A stretch of 64,000 bases of DNA from Anabaena sphaerica FACHB-251 (GCF_014696825.1 NZ_JACJQU010000004.1:310001-374000), one strand, 5' to 3'. Positions 26,994 through 36,573 are shown, counted from the first letter of the stretch. The notes: generated by a model from the letters alone, not told the origin. Translations and numbers: made by a program.

Positions 26994-27230
26994 TACGGGC
27001 GAAGCATTCGGAGAATAGTCTTTGGAAAAAACCGATCATTTATCGCCCGAATGCTTCGCCCCTACAACTAATGCAAAAAGCATTCGGAGAATAGTCTTTG
27101 GAAAAAACCGATCATTTATCGCCCGAATGCTTCGCCCCTACGACTACTAATGCAAAAAGCATTCGGAGAATAGTCTTTGGAAAAAACCGATCATTTATCG
27201 CCCGAATGCTTCGCCCCTACGACTAACTAA
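26994..27230. repeat. Triplicated hairpin element (family A), tandem array
   Basis: Three copies of a palindromic element of about 70 bp, with ends GGGCGAAGCATTCGG and CCGAATGCTTCGCCCCTA and middle TCTTTGGAAAAAACCGATC, spaced 76-79 bp apart. Copies 2 and 3 are preceded by AATGCAAAAAG, the same sequence that begins the downstream gene. A fourth copy, inverted, follows nrtC at 53374-53446. No coding capacity; a MITE-like non-autonomous mobile element is likely. Confidence 0.85.
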
Positions 27231-27236
27231 CTACTA

Positions 27237-27602
27237 ATGCAAAAAGTGATTAAAAGTGGAACTGGTTGGCGTATAGGGTGGAAACCAGACGCACCGGAAT
27301 TTAAAGGTTTAGTAGGTACAGACGATTGGGCAGTTGAATTAACCGAAGTTGAATTAAACGACTTTTGCCGCTTATTAAATCAGCTGGCAGATACGATGAA
27401 GCATTTAGCCACAGAATTAATGGATGAAGAAAAAATCGCCTGTGAAGCCGAAAGCGATTTATTATGGATGGAGGTAGAAGGGTATCCTCACTCCTACAGT
27501 TTGCGCTTTATCCTCAATACAGGACGGTGTATAGAAGGACAATGGGATGCTGATGCAGTACCAGGATTGCTGCAAGCTACAGGAATACTGAAAGTTTTTT
27601 GA
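27237..27602 (+). CDS. DUF1818 family protein
   Basis: A 121-residue soluble protein conserved in cyanobacteria. Characteristic stretches are KSGTGWRIGWKPDAPEFKGL, LNDFCRLLNQLADTMK and ESDLLWMEVEGYPHSYSLRF. Function unknown. The start ATG (ATGCAAAAAG) coincides with the 10-bp sequence repeated in the upstream hairpin array, so the native upstream region has been replaced or displaced by repeats; where the promoter lies is unclear. Confidence 0.82.
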   Translation: MQKVIKSGTGWRIGWKPDAPEFKGLVGTDDWAVELTEVELNDFCRLLNQLADTMKHLATELMDEEKIACEAESDLLWMEVEGYPHSYSLRFILNTGRCIEGQWDADAVPGLLQATGILKVF

Positions 27603-27731
27603 TAAAAGGCTTGCTATTTTCTATAACCTTGTGTTATTCTCGTAAGAGTGACTTAATTAAGTTTAGATTCACAGATTTGGAAAAAATCCCCAATCCAAAA
27701 TCTTGAACTGAGAATCTAAAAATTAAGTGAA

Positions 27732-27805
27732 CGGGGCGTAGCGCAGCTTGGTAGCGCGCCACTTTGGGGTAGTGGAGGTCGTGGGTTCGAATCCCGCCGC
27801 TCCGA
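27732..27805 (+). tRNA. tRNA-Pro (anticodon GGG)
   Basis: A full cloverleaf can be drawn: acceptor CGGGGCG/CGCTCCG (one G-T pair), D arm with GCGC...GCGC, anticodon stem CCACT/AGTGG with loop TTGGGGT giving anticodon GGG, and T arm GTGGG-TTCGAAT-CCCGC. The discriminator base is A and CCA is not encoded. It reads CCC and CCU codons. It is convergent with the cyclo-ligase gene, whose stop lies 5 bp away. Confidence 0.95.
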
Positions 27806-27810
27806 TTGAT

Positions 27811-28425
27811 TCAGTTACAAGTAAACAGATGTGTTTCACTAACTATTGCTTGTAACGGTTTATCCCAATTATCAAACGGTAGTTGAGAGAAATAGGCAAA
27901 GTCAAAAATTACTCCCATCGTCGGTATTTTAGACCAAGCTGGAGAACTCAACAAACGGTCATAATATCCACCACCATAACCTAAACGGTATCCTTGGCGA
28001 TCGCAAGCTACGCTGGGGACAATAATTAAATCTACTTCCGTAGGGTCTATAGTTGGCGCTTCTGGGTGTGGTTCAGTAATGCCATATTCACCAACTTGAA
28101 GCACATCATCAGGTTGCCATAAGTGCCATGATAGGGACTTACCAACACAACGGGGAAAACCCCAACGACGTTGAGAGTCGGTAAAAAGTGGACTGAGATC
28201 AGGTTCTTGACGAAAACTGAAATAGGCCAAAATGGTAGTTGCTTGGTTAAATAAAGGCGAATTTTGGAGTTGGTCAGAAATGCGATCGCTCTTTTCTCTC
28301 CACTCTTGAACAGTCATAGATTGACGAGTTTTCAGCAATCTGCGGCGCAGTTTTGTCTTGTTTAGCTGTGAATCAATTTTTAGCAATGTGCAGTTTTCAA
28401 TATAACGAATTTCTCTCGTTCCCAT
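27811..28425 (-). CDS. fthC: 5-formyltetrahydrofolate cyclo-ligase
   Basis: ATP-dependent enzyme converting 5-formyl-THF to 5,10-methenyl-THF, the only known entry of this folate back into one-carbon metabolism. Motifs: KTKLRRRLLKTRQSM at the N-terminus, LAYFSFRQEPDLSPL, and the signature LGYGGGYYDRLL near residue 150-161. From ATG 28425 the protein has 204 residues. That ATG and the first four codons (MGTR) lie inside a repeat element (28412-28529), so the element seems to supply the start codon. The frame stays open upstream to 28656, overlapping fcl, but that extension is element-derived and not family-like. Confidence 0.9.
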   Translation of the reverse strand: MGTREIRYIENCTLLKIDSQLNKTKLRRRLLKTRQSMTVQEWREKSDRISDQLQNSPLFNQATTILAYFSFRQEPDLSPLFTDSQRRWGFPRCVGKSLSWHLWQPDDVLQVGEYGITEPHPEAPTIDPTEVDLIIVPSVACDRQGYRLGYGGGYYDRLLSSPAWSKIPTMGVIFDFAYFSQLPFDNWDKPLQAIVSETHLFTCN

Positions 28426-28529
28426 ACTCTGTATGGGAATGAATTCTAAAGGCTCTGCCTTTGATAGTACCAGAGTCAGAGCCTCTGTGATGGCATTCCC
28501 AGTCAGAGACTGGGAACGAGATACGAGAT
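28412..28529. mobile_element. MITE-like palindromic element (family C), copy 1
   Basis: Inverted terminal parts TCTCGTTCCCATACTC...TATGGGAATGAATT and CATTCCCAGTCAGAGACTGGGAACGAGAT enclose a Gly/Ser-codon-like GAGTCAGAGCCTCTG core. A related copy lies at 39921-40042. No open frame of its own. It separates fthC from fcl. Confidence 0.75.
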
Positions 28530-28547
28530 CAAACCCTGCATTTTTAC

Positions 28548-29492
28548 TTATGCAGCGTTTTGACGATACCATTGAATGGTATTTTTCAGCCCTTCTTGGA
28601 AGCTGACTTGAGCAGTGAAACCAAAAGCTTCCTTGGCTTTCTCGGTATCTAGACAACGTCTTGGTTGTCCGTTGGGTTTGTCAGTTTCCCAAACAATTTC
28701 CCCCTCATATTCCATTAATTCACAAATCAGATTAATCAAATCGCGGATCGAGATTTCATAACCTGTACCCAAATTAATTGGCTCAGAGTCGTTGTAGAAC
28801 TGAGTACCCATGACAATACCCCGTGCAGCATCTGTGGAATACAGAAACTCACGGGTAGGAGAACCATCACCCCACACAGGAAGTTGCTTTTCTCCTTTAA
28901 CTTGGGCTTCGTGAACTTTGCGAATTAAGGCTGGAATAACGTGGGAACTACTGGGGTTGAAATTATCTTCAGGACCGTATAAATTTACCGGGAGTAGGTA
29001 AACACCATTAAAGCCGTACTGCTGACGATAAGATTGCAACTGCACTAAAAGGGCTTTTTTTGCCACTCCATAGGGGGCGTTGGTTTCTTCTGGATAGCCA
29101 TTCCAAAGGTCTTCTTCCTTAAAAGGAACTGGGGTAAATTTAGGATAAGCGCAGATAGTCCCAACACAGACGAATTTTTCTAAACCCGCTTGATAGGCAG
29201 CATGAATTAGCTGGGTTCCCATCATCAAGTTATCGTAGAACAACTCTGCGGGTTTTTCGCGGTTGAGACCAATACCGCCGACATGGGCGGCTAAGTGAAT
29301 GACAATATCCTGTTGGTCAACTGCGCGTTGGCAATTTTCCCAAACTCGCAGATCACAATCACGCGATCGCGTTACTGTAATTTTTTCACTGTCAGCCCCA
29401 GCTTTGCACAGCTGATCTATTACTTGACGGCCTAGAAAACCCGAACCACCAGTGACAACAATCCGTTTATTTTTTAGCTCTAAGGCAGTCAT
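28548..29492 (-). CDS. fcl: GDP-L-fucose synthase
   Basis: NADPH-dependent epimerase/reductase making GDP-L-fucose from GDP-4-keto-6-deoxymannose. SDR features: GxxGxxG as [12 protein letters not shown] near residue 14, the catalytic Tyr-x-x-x-Lys as [11 protein letters not shown] near 139, and the family signature [17 protein letters not shown]. 314 residues is typical. It lies 27 bp after gmd on the same strand, and the two enzymes catalyse consecutive steps. Confidence 0.96.
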   Translation of the reverse strand: MTALELKNKRIVVTGGSGFLGRQVIDQLCKAGADSEKITVTRSRDCDLRVWENCQRAVDQQDIVIHLAAHVGGIGLNREKPAELFYDNLMMGTQLIHAAYQAGLEKFVCVGTICAYPKFTPVPFKEEDLWNGYPEETNAPYGVAKKALLVQLQSYRQQYGFNGVYLLPVNLYGPEDNFNPSSSHVIPALIRKVHEAQVKGEKQLPVWGDGSPTREFLYSTDAARGIVMGTQFYNDSEPINLGTGYEISIRDLINLICELMEYEGEIVWETDKPNGQPRRCLDTEKAKEAFGFTAQVSFQEGLKNTIQWYRQNAA

Positions 29493-29519
29493 ATTTTTAT
29501 CCTTGGCGGGGGGTGTAAA

Positions 29520-30605
29520 TCAAAAATGGAGAGCGCCTAGTTCCTGACGGTTAGTAGCAATATCTTTGGGTTGTAGTGAACCATTCCCATTAGGGGAAGT
29601 GCAACCCAATGCTTGCAAGTCAGCTTCCATCATCAAGGATACAAGTTCTGGAAAGGTTACAGAAGGCTTCCAACCTAACTTTTGCTGTGCCTTGGTAGGA
29701 TCACCAATCAACAAATCTACCTCAGCAGGGCGCAGATAACGATCATCAAACTGCACATAATCTGCCCAGTTGAGATTCACATAGCCAAAAGCTAATTCGA
29801 GAAATTCGCGCACCGAGTGAGTTTCACCCGTAGCAATGACGTAATCATCTGGCTGGTCTTTCTGCAACATCAACCACATAGCTTTTACGTAATCTTTGGC
29901 GTAACCCCAGTCCCGCTTGGCATCCAAATTGCCCATATATATATTTTTCTGTTTTCCAGCAAAAATGCGGGCTACTGCTCTAGTGATCTTACGGGTGACA
30001 AAGGTTTCACCTCGACGGGGTGATTCGTGGTTGAAAAGAATGCCATTGCAAGCAAACAAGTTATAAGATTCTCGATAATTCACTGTTTGCCAGTGGGCAT
30101 AGACTTTAGCGCAAGCGTAGGGACTGCGGGGATAAAAGGGTGTTGTTTCACTTTGGGGAACTGCTTGCACGAGGCCATACATTTCCGAAGAACCTGCTTG
30201 GTAGAACCGGACTTGAATCCCTGTACGTTGTTGGTAGTCGCGGATAGCTTCTAATAACCGTAAGGTTCCCATGCCCACTGCATCTACAGTATATTCTGGA
30301 GAATCAAAGCTGACTCTGACATGAGATTGAGCGCCTAAGTTGTAGATTTCTGTAGGCTTGACTTCTTCTAAGATCCGACGCAGTGTAGTACCGTCTGTCA
30401 AGTCACCATAATGAAGTAATAATTTGACCCCATCTTTATGAGGATCTTCGTAAATGTGGTCGATGCGATCTGTGTTAAAGGTAGAGGTACGGCGAATAAT
30501 CCCGTGAACTTCATAACCTTGTTCTAGCAAAAATTCACTCAGATATGAACCATCTTGACCAGTGATACCAGTAATCAACGCTCGTTTTTGTTCTGTCATG
30601 CCCAA
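29520..30605 (-). CDS. gmd: GDP-mannose 4,6-dehydratase
   Basis: First step of GDP-fucose (and GDP-rhamnose) synthesis. SDR motifs: [20 protein letters not shown] at the NAD(P) site, AGSSEMYG with catalytic Ser/Glu, and [11 protein letters not shown] with Tyr-x-x-x-Lys. The C-terminal [13 protein letters not shown] segment is conserved. 361 residues is standard with a short C-terminal extension. It leads the gmd-fcl pair; about 410 bp of non-coding DNA lie upstream. Confidence 0.96.
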   Translation of the reverse strand: MGMTEQKRALITGITGQDGSYLSEFLLEQGYEVHGIIRRTSTFNTDRIDHIYEDPHKDGVKLLLHYGDLTDGTTLRRILEEVKPTEIYNLGAQSHVRVSFDSPEYTVDAVGMGTLRLLEAIRDYQQRTGIQVRFYQAGSSEMYGLVQAVPQSETTPFYPRSPYACAKVYAHWQTVNYRESYNLFACNGILFNHESPRRGETFVTRKITRAVARIFAGKQKNIYMGNLDAKRDWGYAKDYVKAMWLMLQKDQPDDYVIATGETHSVREFLELAFGYVNLNWADYVQFDDRYLRPAEVDLLIGDPTKAQQKLGWKPSVTFPELVSLMMEADLQALGCTSPNGNGSLQPKDIATNRQELGALHF

Positions 30606-31014
30606 TTATCCCTTGTTATTGAAGTTCTAAAAGATACAGCCAATCCTATGTAAATTAGCAATAAAAATTAGCAATAAGTTGCTAAAATTGCCTGATGTTA
30701 AATATACAAGTCTTAGTTGCTATCAAAGCTTAAATGTCAACTACTATACTTAACAAAAAGCACTTTGACAAGTTAGTTTCTCATGATCCGAGTCTAAATT
30801 TTTAGTATTATTTTATATATTTTTGAATCTTTGCCAAAATTTCATGGATTATTGATGTTTATAAAAATTTAATAAAATTAATAGCAGGAGGCAGGAGGCA
30901 GGAGGCAGGAGGCAAGAGGCAGAAGTTCTTTAATTTTGACTTTTGACTTGATTTGTCTCCCCATCTCCCCAGACCCTACCATGTCCCGATCACGGTTATA
31001 ACTAGCAATCTGGG
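30606..31014. other. Intergenic region upstream of gmd with heptamer repeat
   Basis: The AT-rich 5' flank of gmd contains a (GGAGGCA)n STRR tract and then about 90 bp before the sugar-transferase stop. No gene seen. Confidence 0.5.
30884..30921. repeat. STRR heptamer repeat (GGAGGCA)n
   Basis: About five tandem copies of GGAGGCA, the last degenerate (AGAGGCA). Nostocales-type STRR. Confidence 0.85.
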
Positions 31015-31773
31015 TTAATATGCGCCATTATTGTTGGGTATGATGACCACATTAATGGTTTTCAAGATGATGCATAAATCTAGCCAAAAATTTCTGAATT
31101 TGACATAATGCAGGTCTATTTGGATTCGACGGGGGTAAGGAATATCATTACGTCCAGACACTTGCCATAATCCAGTAATTCCCGGACGGATGGTTAAAAT
31201 TTCATCGATGTGACAGCCATATTTTGGTAATTCTTCCACTACTAGGGGTCGTGGACCGACTACACTCATATCCCCCTTTAAAACGTTCCAAAACTGCGGA
31301 AATTCGTCCAAGCTAGTAATTCGCAGGAAGTGACCAATTTTGGTAATCCGGGGGTCTTGTTTGAGTTTAAAAGTACTGGCAAATTCCTGGCGCAACTCTG
31401 GGGATGTTTCCATCATTTGGACGAGAATTTCATCTGCGTTGCTGACCATAGTGCGGAATTTAATACATTTAAAGCGGTGATAGTTTTTACCAACCCGTTC
31501 TTGGACATAAAAAATTGGACCCTCTGAGCTTACAGCAATCAGTAAGGCCAAGATTATGTATATTGGGAAAAACAAGATCAAAACCGACAGCGAAAATGCA
31601 ATATCGAACAGTCGTTTGGCAAACTCTCCGTTTAAATCCTGAAAAACCAAACCTCTAGGTTTTACCTTGGGGGGTTTAGCTTTTTGACCACGTTTTGCTA
31701 AAGTATGCGTCGAGGCACTAGCATCTTTACGTGGGTATCGCTTGCCGGAGAGGAGTGAACTCTGGGCAGTCAT
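31015..31773 (-). CDS. Exopolysaccharide sugar transferase (undecaprenyl-phosphate hexose-1-P transferase type)
   Basis: A 252-residue initiating glycosyltransferase of the bacterial sugar-transferase family. It has a basic N-terminal head, one membrane segment ([20 protein letters not shown]), and motifs [60 protein letters not shown] and [13 protein letters not shown]. The start is ATG 31773, four bases after a strong AAGGAG; earlier in-frame ATGs are less well placed. It is upstream of gmd-fcl and downstream of a GT4 gene, all on the minus strand, suggesting one polysaccharide cluster. Which sugar it transfers is not known. Confidence 0.92.
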   Translation of the reverse strand: MTAQSSLLSGKRYPRKDASASTHTLAKRGQKAKPPKVKPRGLVFQDLNGEFAKRLFDIAFSLSVLILFFPIYIILALLIAVSSEGPIFYVQERVGKNYHRFKCIKFRTMVSNADEILVQMMETSPELRQEFASTFKLKQDPRITKIGHFLRITSLDEFPQFWNVLKGDMSVVGPRPLVVEELPKYGCHIDEILTIRPGITGLWQVSGRNDIPYPRRIQIDLHYVKFRNFWLDLCIILKTINVVIIPNNNGAY

Positions 31774-31885
31774 CATACTCCTTAATAATCCACACCACAC
31801 ATAGTCCCGATCTTAAAGCTAAAAGGCAGTGATTCTGGGGTAAAATTCCCAAAAGCCTAGAAAAGAAATACAAAAATCCTGACTA

Positions 31886-33028
31886 TTACTTCAGGTAAGG
31901 TCTTTTTTCTTGACACTGATTAAGAAAATCTAGATAGCGATCTGCAAAAACCTGTCTGGAAAACTGAGTTGAGTGTATTTTTATATACTCATATTTTAAA
32001 AAATCCTGATAGGCTTCAAATTTTTCTACGGCCTCCACCAAAGCTGCTACGGTTTGTTCTTTAAAGAATATACCTGTTCCTGTATCTAAACAAGTGCGAA
32101 TATCTCGCACAGTTTCAATAGCACCACCTGCACCGTAAGCAATAACTGGAGTGCCACAGGCTTGTGCTTCTACTAAGGCTATGCCAAAATCTTCACAAGC
32201 TGCATAGACAAAGGCCTTAGCACGAGCCATATATGTTTTTACCACTTCCTCTGGTTGCCATCCCAGTATTTGAATATGAGGATTTGCGATCGCTTGCAGA
32301 TGTTTCATTTCAGGTCCTGTACCAATCACCACCAATGGTCGTTTTAGCTGATTAAAAGCCTTGACAATCAAGGATACTTGTTTGTAGCTGACTAATCGGG
32401 AAACGATCAGATAAAAATCTTCTTTGTCCGATGAAAAGGGACAGTTTTCGATATTTACTGGTGGATAAATGACTTTTGCTTCTCGTCGATAGCAACGCCA
32501 AATCCGTCGGGCTGTATGCTGGGAGTTGGCAATGAAGTAATCAACGCGGTTGGCACTCAATACATCCCATTGACGTAAACTATGCAATAAGTATTTTGTG
32601 ATCCATCCTATTCCGCCTTTTCCTAGTTTGCTTTGGTTGAGATAATCAAAGGTTAAGTCCCAAGCATAACGCATAGGACTATGGCAGTAACAGATATGCA
32701 GCTGATCAGGGGTTGTCAGGATGCCTTTGGCTACAGCGTGAGATGAAGATAGAATCACGTCATATTGCCGCAAATCTAGTTGCTCGATGGCCAATGGTAA
32801 CAAGGGCAGATATTTCTGTACACCTTTGTGGGCTGATGGCAAGTACTGGAGAAAGGTTTTACCAATCTGACGCTTGTAAAGATAACTTTCAGGATTGCTG
32901 GATTCAAAATCAATCAGGGCATATAAATCAGCATCAATGTGATTCAATATCTCCCTGACTACGAGTTCTGAACCGCCTGTGGCTTTAGGTGTCAGCCACT
33001 CATGAACCAAAGCATATTTTGAAGACAT
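31886..33028 (-). CDS. GT4-family glycosyltransferase (mannosyltransferase-like)
   Basis: A 380-residue GT-B enzyme. The N-terminus MSSKYALVHEWLTPKATGGS contains the acceptor-site GGSE, and the C-terminal donor domain has DFGIALVEAQACGTPVIAYG, the E-x7-E motif of GT4. It resembles WbaZ-type mannosyltransferases that use GDP-mannose, which would fit the neighbouring GDP-mannose pathway genes, but the donor is inferred. No membrane helices. Transcription probably continues into the sugar transferase. Confidence 0.88.
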   Translation of the reverse strand: MSSKYALVHEWLTPKATGGSELVVREILNHIDADLYALIDFESSNPESYLYKRQIGKTFLQYLPSAHKGVQKYLPLLPLAIEQLDLRQYDVILSSSHAVAKGILTTPDQLHICYCHSPMRYAWDLTFDYLNQSKLGKGGIGWITKYLLHSLRQWDVLSANRVDYFIANSQHTARRIWRCYRREAKVIYPPVNIENCPFSSDKEDFYLIVSRLVSYKQVSLIVKAFNQLKRPLVVIGTGPEMKHLQAIANPHIQILGWQPEEVVKTYMARAKAFVYAACEDFGIALVEAQACGTPVIAYGAGGAIETVRDIRTCLDTGTGIFFKEQTVAALVEAVEKFEAYQDFLKYEYIKIHSTQFSRQVFADRYLDFLNQCQEKRPYLK

Positions 33029-33040
33029 AGTTTAAAAATA

Positions 33041-33152
33041 GGGCATTGGGCATTGGGCATTGGGGCATTGGGCATTGGTTGATTAATCTTCCCCTGCTTT
33101 CCCTGCTCCCTTTCTTCTTCACTGTCACCTGTCACCTGTCACCTGTAACCTG
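33041..33152. repeat. STRR repeats (GGGCATT)n and (GTCACCT)n
   Basis: Two heptamer tracts in the divergent gap between the GT4 gene and the epimerase: five copies of GGGCATT (33041-33080) and four of TCACCTG (33123-33152). They fill most of the promoter region. Confidence 0.85.
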
Positions 33153-33208
33153 ATAACCTCAAAACAAGGGTGATATTGCCACCCAAGTTACTAAGGAATT
33201 GGGATTTT

Positions 33209-34141
33209 ATGCGTATTCTGGTTATTGGTGGGACTCGGTTCATAGGTGTCTACTTGACTCAGCTACTGCTGAAAGCTGGACACGAGGTGGTGTTGTTTAA
33301 TCGTGGTAATCATTCAGCGCCTGATGGTGTAGGACAAATTATAGGCGATCGCACTGACCCTAGCCAGTTAAAAGCCAAGTTATCACAAGAAACCTTTGAT
33401 GTCATTTTTGACAATAATGGTCGAGAACTTGCTGATACTCAACCGTTGGCGGAAATTTTCCAAGGACGGGTAAAAAATTTTGTGTATATGAGTTCGGCGG
33501 GGGTATATCTGAAATCTGATCAAATGCCCCATATCGAAGGTGATACTGTTGATCCGAAGAGTCGTCACAAGGGTAAGCATGAGACGGAAGCTTACTTACA
33601 GCAATTAAGTATTCCTTTTACTTCGATTCGTCCAACTTATATATACGGACCCCAGAATTATAATCCTTTGGAAAGCTGGTTTTTTGATAGAATTATGCGC
33701 GATCGCCCGATTCCAATTCCTGGTAATGGGATGCACTTTACTCAATTAGGCCATGTTCAGGATTTAGCACAGGCAATGGTGCAGGTGATTGGTAATGAAA
33801 AGGCGGTTGGACAGATTTATAATATTTCTGGCGATCGCTTTGTGACTTTCGATGGTTTAGCCCGTGCTTGTGCTGTTGCTGCTGGTAAATCTGCCGATGA
33901 CATTAAAATCGTGCATTACGATCCGAAAAAGTTTGATTTTGGCAAACGTAAAGCTTTCCCAATGCGGGTACAACACTTTTTTGCATCGGTAAATAAAGCG
34001 ATGACAGAATTAAATTGGCAACCTGAATATGATTTAATTTCTGGTTTGCAAGATTCTTTGCAAAATGATTATTTAGCTAGTGGTGCAGATAAACAAGAGA
34101 TAGATTTTTCTGTTGATGATGAGATTTTGAAAGCAGTGTAA
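33209..34141 (+). CDS. NAD-dependent epimerase/dehydratase, CSP41-like
   Basis: A 310-residue extended SDR. The dinucleotide motif is MRILVIGGTRFIGVYLTQLL. The family is that of plant chloroplast stem-loop-binding proteins CSP41 and their cyanobacterial relatives (VVLFNRGNHSAPDGVGQIIG; HFTQLGHVQDLAQAMVQV). The usual SDR Tyr-x-x-x-Lys is not clear (SSAGVYLKSDQMPH is at the expected place), which is normal for CSP41-type members that bind RNA rather than act as enzymes. The frame opens at 33170, but ATG 33209 is the evident start. Whether it is catalytic is unknown. Confidence 0.87.
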   Translation: MRILVIGGTRFIGVYLTQLLLKAGHEVVLFNRGNHSAPDGVGQIIGDRTDPSQLKAKLSQETFDVIFDNNGRELADTQPLAEIFQGRVKNFVYMSSAGVYLKSDQMPHIEGDTVDPKSRHKGKHETEAYLQQLSIPFTSIRPTYIYGPQNYNPLESWFFDRIMRDRPIPIPGNGMHFTQLGHVQDLAQAMVQVIGNEKAVGQIYNISGDRFVTFDGLARACAVAAGKSADDIKIVHYDPKKFDFGKRKAFPMRVQHFFASVNKAMTELNWQPEYDLISGLQDSLQNDYLASGADKQEIDFSVDDEILKAV

Positions 34142-34497
34142 TAGGGGACTGGTGACTGGTAACTGAGTAATCAAATTTTTCCAATTACCAATCACCAATC
34201 ACCAATTACCAGCCAAACAGATATGATAACTATTTAAACAGACATGATATTACAACCAATCACCTATTAATACAAAAGCTGACCAATAATATAGATGTTT
34301 AAATTTTTCTTGCTTGCTTTAAAATTTCTAGTTGAGCGCGACGCAATGCTTCAGTTGCACTAGATAATGTAGATTTTAATTCTGTAATATTTTCCTTTAA
34401 ATCTATTTCAGATATAGGTTGTGAAAATGAAATTCATCCTTTAATTTTGAGGGTTTTAGCCCAGAATTCATAAGGTTTTCCGACTTTTTTCAAATTA
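34142..34497. other. Intergenic region with STRR and small coding remnants
   Basis: It starts with ATTACCAATCACCAATCACC heptamers. Two start-less minus-strand frames follow, ending NITELKSTLSSATEALRRAQ... (stop at about 34300) and LKKVGKPYEFWAKTLKIKG (stop at about 34436). Their composition looks coding, so they may be remains of genes lost next to the DUF928 gene. I cannot assign them. Confidence 0.35.
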
Positions 34498-35367
34498 TCA
34501 ATTCCCTCTCAATTCAGTGTTTTGTGCAGAAGTTGGTTTAAGTTTTTCGCTGTTATTTGAATTGGTAGGTATAGTGGGAGAATTAGGCACTTTACAACAA
34601 TCAGTTACAGAAGCATTAACTAATTGTTGTAATTTCACAGATTCTAAAAGTTCATCCCATTCTGTTTTTGATTGAGGATTTTCACGCAATGATGCCAGAA
34701 TTTCTAAAGTTTCATACCAAGCACCAAATTTTGCATACAATTTTGCTTGTTCTATCGGCTTGTGTTGTAGTTGCTTTACTTCTTCCAGTTGTTCTGAAGT
34801 TATAGCTATACGCTCAAGCCATCCTCTTGCTAATTTATCATCAGATGAATCTTCAGGATCACAAATGACTAAAAACTCCCAAGTATAAATTTTATGTGGT
34901 TGTAATTTCACTGCTTCTGGCAGATTTACTTTTACTATTCCCGCAGTATGAGATAGTAAAAAATTGGTGTTATACACTTCTGTTTTTGTTTTTTGTTCAA
35001 GAACACTAAATTTAACTTGTGTATCTGTGATAGTAGGAATATGCACATAAACCGAAGGGTTAGGAGCTACGCTTGTTGTAATGTTATTTATGGGTGCTAT
35101 GGCCGTTATTTTGATTTTACTGGTATTAGTATCTGATGGTGTTGCTTCTTGGGCGAGGTTATCCAAGTCACAACCCCCTCTTCTTCCTCCTGGTGCCGTT
35201 CTTTCTGGCGCTCCCCGGTCGGCTACTGGTGGAAATTTAATGCTAACTTGGTATCCTTGGGTTAATTGCGCTCTACTCTGAGTTGATAAACTGGAGATGA
35301 TGAATATAGCAGTTAACAATCTAACGACTAATTTTTTGGCGGTAAGTGAAGTATTTTTTCTCACCAT
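34498..35367 (-). CDS. DUF928 family exported protein
   Basis: A 289-residue protein with an N-terminal signal peptide (LVVRLLTAIFIISSLSTQSRA) and the DUF928 hallmarks: a Gly/Arg-rich PERTAPGGRRGGCD near residue 55-68, then a beta-rich body with LPEAVKLQPHKIYTWEFLVIC and a long helical tail (EEVKQLQHKPIEQAKLYAKF). DUF928 proteins are common in cyanobacteria, often beside CHASE2 or CHAT-domain genes; here no such gene is adjacent. Function unknown, likely periplasmic. Confidence 0.87.
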   Translation of the reverse strand: MVRKNTSLTAKKLVVRLLTAIFIISSLSTQSRAQLTQGYQVSIKFPPVADRGAPERTAPGGRRGGCDLDNLAQEATPSDTNTSKIKITAIAPINNITTSVAPNPSVYVHIPTITDTQVKFSVLEQKTKTEVYNTNFLLSHTAGIVKVNLPEAVKLQPHKIYTWEFLVICDPEDSSDDKLARGWLERIAITSEQLEEVKQLQHKPIEQAKLYAKFGAWYETLEILASLRENPQSKTEWDELLESVKLQQLVNASVTDCCKVPNSPTIPTNSNNSEKLKPTSAQNTELRGN

Positions 35368-35455
35368 AAATATTGCTCTAAGCAGATTATGAGAACAAGG
35401 GAATTTATTAAGATCTATGTACTAGATTTATTTGATTTAACTTGCTTAATTTGCT

Positions 35456-35977
35456 TTATTCAGTAATCATACCGCTTTTTGGCGGTAGTATATAGATAAT
35501 TCCAGAAGCTATAGTTAAAATTACGGAAACCCAGAAGGCAATTAATGAAGGAAGTTGCCAAGCTGGTGATAAAGGTGCTATGAGTAGGGCGATCGCAATG
35601 ATTTGACTGACGGTTTTTAATTTACCCCAAATATTTGCACCAGTGATAGTAGTTTGATTAACACGCCAACCTGCGATCGCTAATTCTCGTGCTAAAATTA
35701 CAAATACTCCCCAAGCTGGTATTTTTCCCAATTCAACTAACACCAATAATGGTGCAAGTACCAATAATTTATCTACCAATGGATCAAGAAATTTACCTAA
35801 ATCAGTAATTTGATTAAGTTTCCTCGCTAAATAACCATCTAACCAATCAGTTAATGCTGCTATTAAAAATATAGTTAAACATATCCATTGGGCTTGGGGT
35901 GTGGGAATATATAAACCATAAAGTAAAAATGGTATTCCCAAAAGTCTTGAAAAAGTAATCAAGTTTGGTAGATTCAT
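35456..35977 (-). CDS. pgsA: CDP-diacylglycerol-glycerol-3-phosphate 3-phosphatidyltransferase
   Basis: Membrane enzyme making phosphatidylglycerol phosphate, the precursor of PG, the only phospholipid of cyanobacteria and essential for photosystems. The CDP-alcohol phosphotransferase motif D-G-x2-A-R-x8-G-x3-D-x3-D is present as DWLDGYLARKLNQITDLGKF followed by LDPLVDKLL. About five membrane segments. The frame opens at a TTG (36025), but ATG 35977 (MNLPNLITFSRLL) is the family start, giving 173 residues. Confidence 0.95.
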   Translation of the reverse strand: MNLPNLITFSRLLGIPFLLYGLYIPTPQAQWICLTIFLIAALTDWLDGYLARKLNQITDLGKFLDPLVDKLLVLAPLLVLVELGKIPAWGVFVILARELAIAGWRVNQTTITGANIWGKLKTVSQIIAIALLIAPLSPAWQLPSLIAFWVSVILTIASGIIYILPPKSGMITE

Positions 35978-36009
35978 GAAATTTTCAGGTAATGTTAAGT
36001 TGATGATTT

Positions 36010-36573
36010 CTATAATTTCAGCCAAGCAAATAATTGTCCCAAAGTCAAATGTAAATCACTAATTAAATCTGGAACTGGTAATATATCCGCTTCATTTTAT
36101 AAATATATTGGTTGTTGATTTTGTGGATAAACTATAATATTACATTCTTCAGGATCAATTAACCAACCTAATCTAGTACCATGATTTAAACAATGTAAAA
36201 TATTTTTAGTAGGTTTAGTTGCACTTTGTTCAGGAGAAAGGATTTCAATTGTCCAATCTGGATAGGTATTAAAAACATTAGCAATATTGCCTTTTTCATC
36301 TACGGGAATTCTTTTCCACGCAAATACAGCCACATCTGGAACTATGGAACGTCCACCAAAAGTACAGCGTAATTCTGGAAAAGCTAAAGCAATTTTTGGT
36401 GTTTCTACTAGATTATTAATAGCGTTAACTGATTTAGCTTGTAATCTGCTATGTTTACCTTGAGGCATGGGTTTTTGAATTATTTCTCCGTTGATATATT
36501 CGCTTGCTGGTTTAGTTTCTGGTAGTTGTAAAAATTCCTCTAAACTTAATTGACGGGTTGGTGTTGCTACCAT
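36010..36573 (-). pseudogene. Uma2-family endonuclease gene with a premature stop
   Basis: Codons 1-158 encode a Uma2/DUF820 protein (SLEEFLQLPETKPASEYING; FGGRSIVPDVAVFAW; WTIEILSPEQSATKPTKNIL). A TAA at 36097-36099 interrupts it. The same frame continues for 28 codons (NEADILPVPDLISDLHLTLG...) to TAG at 36010, which is the normal C-terminus of the family. A single base change (for example GAA to TAA, since the context ...YL-E-NEADILPVP fits) explains the stop. The catalytic core is upstream of the stop, so residual function is possible. Confidence 0.8.

Noticed and set aside
26994-27230. CRISPR array
   Set aside because: The repeated units are near-identical throughout with no unique spacers and are palindromic MITE-like elements; no cas genes nearby.
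27811-28656. Long N-terminal extension of the cyclo-ligase gene (to 28656)
   Set aside because: The extension overlaps fcl by 109 bp and is encoded by a mobile element; not family-like.
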